A stretch of 64,000 nucleotides of DNA, from the NCBI GenBank assembly GCA_030248215.1, contig JASANG010001062.1, positions 38,466 to 102,465 on the forward strand, read 5' to 3'. A program made the position numbers and the translations under genes. Below are positions 55,941-64,000 of the stretch, piece by piece; positions within the stretch are counted from its first letter, which is position 1, and the number at the start of each line of letters is the position of its first letter. Below the pieces are notes generated by a model. It searched no databases. It worked only from the letters and a program-made list of their open reading frames with translations, and was not told the DNA's origin. Source of the stretch: Enoplolaimus lenunculus. Taxonomy: Eukaryota; Nematoda; Enoplea; Enoplida; Thoracostomopsidae.

Positions 55941-58900
55941 ATGTATCGAACAAAAATTAGCGATCCAACAACAGACGATGAAGAACTACCATTGGTTAGT
56001 TCCGATAAACGATTGGATTCTTTACGACTGTCGCCAAGAATTACAAGGTAAGGATGGCGCTATACTTACTTGTAGTGCGGCACCAATCGTCGACGTCCGT
56101 CACCGTGCAGTAACGAACACGAGTGATTTGCGTACGATACTGCACGGTAACGAATGATGACGGACGATAACGAACGCCGACGTATTGCGACTGACATCGA
56201 CGGAGAGTAGCGGGTTGCGCCGGACAACTTTAAAATTTTTTAAAAGTACAGCCGAGCGAGACACTGAGACTATAATTTCTTAACAAGGGTCAAGTACGTA
56301 GTCAGCTTACGCGGGGTTCACGTTGTAACCGGGGCAGCTTGGGACACGTTTTGCCCCTATTAGACTATTGGATAACATTTTGTCTACTTATAGACCCTGT
56401 ATCGTATTCAAAAATTCGTATTTGTCTGCTATTAACATGTGTGGGTCACCATTTGTTCTTTAATATCATATAATATTCGAGGTATTGTCAGCAAATATCA
56501 TATGATATATTTTCAAATGTCTGCATACTTGAGGTAACTTACTCAAATTGTACTGTTTAGTATCATATGATTCTAGAATTTGTAATTTGAATTTTTGGAT
56601 TTTGAAGCTGTGGATCTAAGCGATTTTATGTCGGAAACGATTTGCAGGCGTGTATTTGGTATTTAAAGCACATTTGCGCCTCTGTCGTCTGACTTTCCAT
56701 TAATTTATTAGCACGCAAAAATTCCAATGTCCCGCTGAATATTATATGATATTCGTTGTAATTTTGGAATATCATATGATATTCGCATAAATGTCCCTCA
56801 ATATCACGTGACATACCGTCCTTGTACATATTGATCATTTGAGGGCGGTGGTTTGTAAGCTAATGTCATATGATATTCAAGTTTTGTCTGTTAACCCGAT
56901 ATAACAGCCCGAATTTCAACGTTGACGTCGAATCAACATGGGACAAACCGTGTCCCGCCTGCCCCGGGTATAACATGAACTCCGCATTACGCACCACAGA
57001 GGAGCAGAAAATTTCAGGCGAAATGCGTGGCACGCTGATATACCATATAAAACTTACAAGTAGTAACAACTTTTCAAAGTTGGCAAAAGAAATTAAAAAT
57101 CTGAGTCACTCGTGGTCCTCTAATTTTTTAATTTAATATGCGCAAACGTAATTTTTGTCGGAAAGCTTATATCTTTCCGAACAAAAAACAGACTTTAACA
57201 ACACTAATTAAAATGGTTACCATTTATTTCAATCCAGCAGCCTGAGCATCTTAACACAACAATTTCAATTTTACTTGACATTGTAGGTTTAGTTTATGCT
57301 ATTTGTGGGTTTACATTTACGCATTAGAACAAAACTAATCCGAAACAATATCTAAATTGAATCTACGACAATTCGTCATCCGATAACTTGTCGTCCAACA
57401 GTGTTGAAAACCATTGAATAAACCTAAGCATAAACCTAAACGTAATCCAAGTTGAAAGCCTATGAATAACGATGCCTGAAAAATTTGTCGAGTCGATAGA
57501 ATTTCGGATTTACATGTTATTGGGCGACAGCCGTCCAAATTACATATTGTATGCGTTCGATGTTTATTATTACAGATTGGGTATATCGCAGTGCTATTTG
57601 TCTATTTTAGGTATAGAAAATGCATTATAGCTCTGATGATCGTGTGCGTTATTTTGCTTCTAGTAGTAACGTCACTTATACTAGCGCTTTTTGTTCGAGT
57701 CGAAACTGGTTCCGACGTATTGACACCGCATGAAGCAACCCAATCGCCGTTGCATGCTGAAATTTTATGGCCTCCTTCGTCAAGTTCGCCCTTATCATTG
57801 TTCGAACACGCTGTTGTTTCTGCAGACAATGGATTATGCTCCGAAATTGGCCGGTTTGTACATTTGGCCCATGTAAAAATCTGGGGCGGAACGTTTTTCT
57901 GGGGTAATGCAATAAAGTAGAGTAAGCTTAAGCTTTACACTATTTTTTTGCTTAGGCATAGGTTAGGTTTACACTTAGGTATAAGTTCATTCTTGCGCTT
58001 AGGTTTAGGCTGAGGGTTGGTTTATTCTACAGATTATACGAAGGGGGTTACAAAACATAGTTTTAATACCACAATCAAGAAAAAACACAAAAGGAGAGAA
58101 AAACTGCAAGTTATTTAAGCGCAGACAATCCTATGAATTGTCAGACCAGATAAAAACAATACATTGCCCTTTTAACCTGCACCCTAAACAGCTTTACAGT
58201 ATTCGGAACTCGCGAGCTGGCTGCTTGTACTCCTATAGCTTAAACAAAAGCGTGTAAAGATTAAACAAAGCATCCATCACTCTAAGGTTCCAATGTTCTC
58301 GCTTTGGATCAGGCTAAAGTGGACAAGGTATCCACGGATTAAAATTGAGCAGGTCTTTTCACTAAGATCCCCCTTTCCGTTTTGTCTGTTATATGCTTGT
58401 TTGCTTGCAACTAATATTCATTCGTCTTTTCCGTGAAATTACACCCCACCGTTCACCCCACAGAGTGCATTGTCAGCGTTTGAGAATGAGATTTCAACTC
58501 AATCTAACGGAAAGAGAATTTCAAGTGCGACTGGTCCCATTGTATAATATTCAAACATCTAGTCAGCGTTTTGAGTCTTTGAGCATTATATTCGACTCAG
58601 TATCCCGGCAGCACCAGCTCCTGCGTGTTAAACATACGCCTTCCTATACCCACCTGGTTCTATCTGGCGACTTTAAAACCTTGTTGCACTGGAGTAAATA
58701 TCCAAAAAATTTAGGCCCTGACAATACTTGTGTATATAACGATGCGATATATTACTAAGCGTAATCGAGTCGTGGCAGTGATGAAATCTGCGTTAAAGTT
58801 TAGTGCAAATTTGTTAAAAAACGTTTCGCAATTGATGTTATTTACATAACACATAATAAATTGCTAGAGATGGTAACGTTAGACAGGCGCTGTACTTTTA

Positions 58901-61900
58901 AAAATTGTTTGAAGCCTTCCGGTACCGTCCATCGCCGCGCGACTGTCACAGGTGCATTTTCCCCCCGTCCATTTTTCCCCCGGAACAATCCGCCTAGGTG
59001 CAATTTTCCCCCCGGAAAAATCCACCTAGGTGCACTTTTCCCCCGGAAAAATCCACCTAGGTGCAATTTTTCCCTCGGAAAAATCCACCTAGGTGCATTT
59101 TCCCTCCGGAATAATCCAACTTGATATATACCAGGGAAATGCACTTGGGTTTAAATGAAAATCAACTTATCATTATCATTCAGATATTGTAAAAGTTGCT
59201 ATAATTCAATGCAATAATATCGCATTTGGTGTGCATCAGACAACGGAATATGATTATATAAAAGAAGCTTAAAGTTCAATAATTCAGCAGGCTCACTGCA
59301 CAAGTTGTGGACTTGATTTTATGTAGCTATTGAATTTCAAAACGTCGATCTGAATGTTTTAAAGTGGTTTGCCAAAATGTTCAAAAATGGTACTGCTTTT
59401 TTGCGTTGAAGTTAAAAAAATTCATATTTGGACGTCTTCTACTCGAATGCTTTTGGTCTAAACAATTAGAATATTTTCGTTTTTAATACTATAACCTAAA
59501 GTGTTAACAAAGTTATACGAGACCAATTAAGTGTATTTCAATATAACACGTTTTAGTTAAGTGTCAATATGTCAGGCGATCCATTGGCAAAAAAATATTC
59601 GACTCACCTTTTAAAACGGTTTTTAAGACATAATTCAACAACTGATGACTGTTAAGTCACCAAAAAATTAGTAATAGAACAGACGGGAATTTTATACCAA
59701 TAGATAAAAACTGGCAAGCGGAATCAAGCAAACTTTTTGGATAATCTGTCGTCAAAATATTAAAAATGAGTGCAACTCAAAAAATAAACGCCCCGGTTAA
59801 AAATACAAGGTAATTGGGGACGGAAATGCTTTTTAGATCAATCAGTTACGCAGTGTTTGGGGACGAAACGCTTCATAATATAGTCAGAAATGTAGTCGTT
59901 CAATACATGACAACTGAGGTAAATGTCTCTTTAAGCAACTATTACGGTGACAATATTCAAACATATTTGGACGACTCGGGTATGAATGATAATGAAATTT
60001 TGGCTACAGACTGCGAAATTTTAGCAGCAGCTCATTTGCTTTCCACTAAGATTAAAATTTTCTCCAGCGTTGGTTCTGCCGAAAACAAGAAAAGATGGCT
60101 ATCTCTCAACCCCACTCTAATTGGGGACAAAAAAACCGACAAAGTTATTTACCTAGATCACTTGAATGAAGACCATTACGGTTTATGTACATAATATTCA
60201 TGCGTTACAATATAGTACACTCGCATTTAGTGTAATTCTTGGTTGGCAAAATGGACCTCGATGGAATTTTTCGGGGCACTAAATACACCTAGTTGGATTT
60301 TTTCCACTGAAAAAATGCACTTAGGTCGGTTTTTTCCGGGAGAAAAATACACCTAGATGGATTTTTGTGGGGAAAAAATGCAACTAGATGAAATTTTCCG
60401 GCGGGAAAATTGCACCTAGGTGGATTTTTCCGGGGGAAAATGGACAGGGGAAATGCACCTGTGACACCCACCAGCTTTACTTGAATACAGCACATTTTTA
60501 ACAAACATTGTAAATTTGTAGATTGACCAATTATCACGTCGAAGGCTCAAAAAATTTCTAATTACCGTTTAATATCCACGTCATATTTTTCACCTGTTTA
60601 GCTATAAAACACTTTGTGAGTTTCAAATGAACACATTGGTGTGATAATATGTTCACTATCACACTGTCGGTACGCGATACAACACCCAAACTCCATGGAT
60701 TCGCCAGTATTTGCATCATTTTAAAACACGCCGTCTTAAAATTAAATCGTTTTGCATTTTCAGAAACATTTTATTTCAAGATGGAAATGCGGTTGATGCA
60801 ATAATTGCAACGTGTATTTGTCAGGGTGCTCTCAACTCTGAAAGCTCAGGAATTGGTGGCGGTCACTTTCTTTCGTTTTATAACAGGTACGAGGAGAAAT
60901 GCTTCTGTGAGCAACTGCATGTCAATAGAAAATTAAGGCGGTACTACATAGATGTGGTCTGAGATTAGCTAGCGGTCACACAACTTAAGCTTTATCCCGT
61001 TAACGCACAGCATCTTCGTCAATTTTGCCTCTCAAGCGCATAATTAACATTACAATTTGAGACTTGTAGCGGATCCAGAAATTTGTAACGGGGGCCGTTC
61101 AATATATAAAAACTTGCGAGTGATTGAAGCTAACGATAAGCCAAAAGCAATGTTAGCACTAAAAGGTACTACAACATTTTGCTTCTTATTCCTGTTCGAA
61201 AGACGCGGAGGGCCTGATCTTGAATGGCAACATTGGATTTGACATTTAATTTGGCCGTATTCTATTATTAATTTATTGAGAACATTGCTGTGTGCTTATA
61301 GAACGTCGAAGACCTGCACAACCATTGATGCCCGTGGAACCGCCGGAAGCAAAGCGTTTAGAGATATGTTTGAAAACAGAACTGATATGGTGAGTAAATT
61401 TATATTTATTTAAAACAATTAAATAAACAATGATTTATATCTATAGTGCACTTATGAATGTAACTTTGTTACATTTTCGTTCATTATCCTGTATATCTCA
61501 GTTCAATCCGTCTTTCGAGCAGATCTCATGTGATGTCACCCGACCACTCTGTCCGGTGAAATTCACAGAAGCAAAACTTGGATTGGCAGCTATTGTATCA
61601 AAAAACAAATCTACGTTTCAGGTTGGTTGGGAAATGGCCACGGTGCCCGGAGAAATTCACGGTTTGCGCACTGCGTGGAAACTTTTCGGCTCTAAACCAT
61701 GGGAATCTCTGTTTCGACCAACGATCAGTTACTTGCGAAATGGCTTCCCTGTGTCTCGTCATTTTGAACGAACGCTGGAGTATTCCCGAAAATATATCAC
61801 GGTAGACACAGGTTTAGAGTAAGCGGATACCTTTGCAGCTGTTTTCGAATATCAAGCGCGATTTTAAAATCTGCAAATTTGTGCACCTTATTAGTTCATT

Positions 61901-63653
61901 CTAAGATACTTTCTTATTTTTGGTCAGCATTCAGCTTAACAGCAAACATTTTGATGATAGACTCTTTATCAGAATAGTTAGTAACAAAATCGGTGTCGTT
62001 TCGACTATTCTTTCATTTCAAAAGTTCAAAAAATTGGATTTTTGAAAATTCAAATATAAATGCAAATCAGCAAAAGTATTACGAAGTTCCGCTGAAATTT
62101 TCCACAATCTAGCCGTTTTCTTGCAAATACCTGCTGGCGACATAACCAAAACACTAAGAAGCCAACGGCTGTCAAATTTAGACTTAGTTTTTGCAGGATA
62201 ATTTTGACTATGTTTTGATTATATATTGTTTTTGTTTTTGTTTTAATTGTAGCATCTTTTGGAACAACGCAACTCACGATTTGTACAAACAAGGCGACAT
62301 ACTTAAGCGGCCAGCGCTTGCTGCAACGCTAGAACGTATTGCGCAATCAAATGATCCCATCAAACTGTTTTATAAAGGCGAAATCGCAACGGAGCTATCA
62401 CAAACGATTTTGAAGTCAAGTGACGGTAAGTAATATCAAGAGTGGATGATCACTCTTTATAACAAGAGTGTGCAACTGGGTACATTCTGTGTATTAAAGA
62501 ATGTACCATCACGCGTTGCATTTTGTTCCACCCCCCCCCCCCCTCAGTCAGGGGGGTTAAGCAAGAGATTAAACAAGAGGGGGCTTACAATTGCCTCCTT
62601 AACTACGATATTAAACTGCATAGAGACCCCCTAAACAAAGGGGGGTGGGCCAAAACGCAACGCGTGCCGGGTACATTCTTTAATACACAGAATGTACCCA
62701 GTTGCACACTCTTGTTATAAAGAGTGATCATCCACTCTTAGTAATATCAATTATCATTTTAGAAGCATCCTTGAAACTAAGTATTGTTTTTGATTTTAAA
62801 AATTTATAGTCCGCCTGCTTTGCGCAATGCGCAAAATTTAGCGAAGAACAATCACGTTTGTGTTTAAGGAAATATTATTATGTAATGTTGGAAAGTTGCT
62901 CAAAATTCATATGTGGGGTATTTCAGCTTTAATTATAAAATTTTTCGTCAGAACCCATCAGACATCTTACAAGTATAAGGGGCTGGCTCTTATGCAGATC
63001 TCACTACAATTTTAAAAAACAGGTTTTGGCTTAACCTATGTTTACACTTAGGCTTTCGGTTTAGAATTATGTTTTTGTGGGAAGTGTACAAGCCCAATGC
63101 TTTATGCGTATTTTTTTTGTCTTTCACAGCGTTCCGCATTGTGAAAATTGGCATATTAAGTGTTTTGGGCAAATCAATGTGTTAAAATATAGTAGTCAAG
63201 TTAATTGCTTCACAGTTCATCTGACATTTATAATTATACATATGTACAAATATAACCGTATTCTCAAATGCGCATAACAGCTATCACAAGTTTGAGCCAT
63301 AATTTTTTCACATTTCATGCAACTACGCATCTGAATATTGTGGTTCTGAAGTAGGACAAATCAAATACGAAAAATACACTGCAAATTTCTATCCTCACCA
63401 ATACACTGATTTCAGAAGCTACACTGCCTATCTTCAAATGAATGCTTCACGTTAGAAAATATGCGTACGATTTGGAGTAGCGTTTCATTATTGATAGGTG
63501 GAATATTAACTGCGAATGATTTTGCAAACTACACGTCAATAGTGAACGTTGATAACGTAATTAAAACTCAAATACTTGATAACTATCAACTATGTGGTCC
63601 TCCGCCGCCAAGTTCTAGCGCGGTTGTTGCAGCTGTTATGCATATTTTACACC
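55941..63653 (+). CDS. Gamma-glutamyltransferase, 5' seven exons (partial)
   Basis: Cleaves gamma-glutamyl bonds of glutathione outside the cell. Exons 55941-56047, 57611-57853, 60764-60886, 61302-61389, 61622-61818, 62253-62425, 63498-63653 (1087 nt, all junctions in phase), giving 362 residues of an expected ~570; the rest, including the autoprocessing Thr, lies beyond the window. The protein is type II: an acidic cytoplasmic tail (1-36), then a membrane helix (about 40-65, CIIALMIVCVILLLVVTSLI). Family blocks: ADNGLCSEIGR, DGNAVDAIIA, SGIGGGHF (145-152), IDARGTAG with the substrate-binding Arg169, VPGEIHGL, LFYKGEIA, GGILTANDF and a proline-rich CGPPPPSSSAV where many family members have MPSAPLSGPV. 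A tttcag acceptor lies 37 bases upstream of the ATG (55905), so a 5' untranslated exon or trans-spliced leader is possible. Paralogues exist in animals, so the exact member is not assigned. Confidence 0.95.
56085..56225. repeat. GC-rich palindromic repeat in GGT intron 1
   Basis: 'gtccgtcaccgtgcagtaacgaac' and 'tactgcacggtaacgaatgatgacgg' form imperfect inverted repeats, with many cg dinucleotides. Likely a decayed miniature element. Confidence 0.5.
56310..56986. mobile_element. Miniature element, CGGGGTTCACG ends, copy 2
   Basis: Left gcggggttcacgttgtaacc and inverted right 'gcggagttcatgttatacc', about 677 bp, with repeated aatatcatatgatatt. In GGT intron 1. Resembles 29083-29752 throughout. 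Confidence 0.75.
57360..57540. mobile_element. Remnant of foldback element 1 family
   Basis: 'gacaattcgtc', 'gataacttgtcg', then the inverted 'tttgtcgagtcgatagaat' and 'ggatttacatgttattgggcgac', match the arm units of 41926-43345, around a short taggctta piece. A small, decayed copy in GGT intron 1. Confidence 0.5.
58944..60466. mobile_element. Foldback element 2 in GGT intron 2, carrying an OTU-like domain
   Basis: Ends TGTCACAGGTGCATTT (left) and inverted right, 1523 bp. Each arm (about 58944-59145 and 60255-60466) is a tandem array of ~33-bp units containing ggaaaaatccacctaggtgca. The ~1.1-kb centre is unique and contains an OTU-type reading frame. No transposase and no target duplication are visible. 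Structurally like foldback element 1, but with unrelated arm units. Confidence 0.85.
59766..60194 (+). pseudogene. OTU-type cysteine protease domain inside foldback element 2, decayed
   Basis: OTU proteases remove ubiquitin. The body of the domain is open at 59814-60194 (about 126 codons): LFRSISYAVFGDETLHNIVR, a central helical part, DCEILAAAHLLSTKIKIFS, and a C-terminal IYLDHLNEDHYGL with the catalytic His (DHYG). The N-terminal piece (MSATQKINAPVKNTR) and the D-G-N of the catalytic motif lie in other frames, and the open frame has Met where the family has the catalytic Cys, so it looks inactive. The match to the OTU pattern (DGNCLFRSIS..., EILAAA, YLDH...HY) is mine from memory. It may be an element-encoded protein or a captured host gene. 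Confidence 0.75.
62438..62739. mobile_element. Mutator-like miniature element with perfect 9-bp target duplication
   Basis: 302 bp, flanked by agtaatatc on both sides (62429-62437, 62740-62748). Long inverted arms of about 100 bp (aagagtggatgatcactc..., gtgtgcaactgggtacattc...) and C/G homopolymer runs in the middle. A 9-bp duplication and long terminal inverted repeats fit Mutator-like elements. It lies in GGT intron 6 immediately after the splice donor, whose gtaagt is preserved. Its arms are the best reference for the decayed copies elsewhere. Confidence 0.9.
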
Positions 63654-64000
63654 GTAAGTTCACTGAAACTCATTTATTTAAAACGCTTTACGCTTTTATT
63701 TATACAGTGATTGGCCCATTGATTTAATTTTATTTCAAAAATGTTTCTGATAAGCCCTATTTACACGTGCAAGTTTTTGCTGCGAGAATTTGCAGCTAAA
63801 AAATACACACGGAATTTCCAGTTTTTCGTCAGCCAATTGTGTGGACACAGGCGGATGCAATCAACTCACCGAACTTGCATGATTATTTACACACGTGAAT
63901 TAAATTCACAGCTTTCGTTTTTAATGAATTATTTGCAGCTGCAAGTTTTTCGAACGGGAGCGCCAGCTTGCACGTGTAAATAGCGCTTTAAGTTTTTCTT

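Noticed and set aside
58842-59144. ORFs at the edges of foldback element 2 (also 60289-60537)
   Set aside because: Both are translations of the ggaaaaatccacctaggtgca arm arrays.

Overview
The window looks like nuclear DNA of an invertebrate animal: AT-rich, with genes cut into short exons by long introns, animal-type genes, and very many small DNA transposons. I see no bacterial gene layout, no CRISPR and no rRNA. I cannot name the species. Two genes are firmly supported by conserved protein sequence and by exon phases that all agree. The first, on the minus strand (9322-21050), is a complete 11-exon amidase-signature hydrolase of 513 residues. The second, on the plus strand (55941-63653, continuing past the window), is a gamma-glutamyltransferase (GGT): 7 exons giving about 362 residues, including its membrane anchor.

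Further likely genes are a single-exon acidic secreted protein (45573-46544) and a two-exon 80-residue secreted peptide (5561-6556). A scatter of exon-like open segments has correct splice-site phases but no family I recognise: 25662-25865, 26883-27124, 30023-32344, 36341-38489, 43358-44240, 47681-47900, 52838-53064 and 53746-53943. These are listed with low confidence.

Most of the rest is repeat. Families seen are: TTAA-flanked miniature elements carrying a tRNA-like segment; hAT-like foldback elements with CAGGGTGC ends (one with a perfect 8-bp target duplication); Mutator-like miniature elements with long inverted arms (one with a perfect 9-bp duplication at a GGT splice donor); a dispersed family with GGCCAATGT-like ends and a taggctta-rich core; two ~0.9-1.0 kb elements with 14-bp inverted ends; and two large foldback elements (41926-43345, 58944-60466) whose arms are tandem arrays. 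The second foldback, inside GGT intron 2, carries a decayed OTU-type cysteine-protease domain.

Layout: 1-5.5 kb repeats and weak ORFs; 5.6-6.6 kb small secreted gene; 9.3-21.1 kb amidase; 21.4-28.7 kb nested elements, a 23-bp minisatellite, tandem repeats and a GC-rich island; 28.7-41 kb duplicated segments, elements and orphan exons; 41.9-43.3 kb foldback; 45.6-46.5 kb acidic secreted protein; 48.9-51.3 kb unusual block with intact reading frames; 51.9-55.5 kb repeats with two exon-like ORFs; 55.9 kb to the end GGT. The amidase and GGT are independent enzymes; nothing links the window into one pathway.
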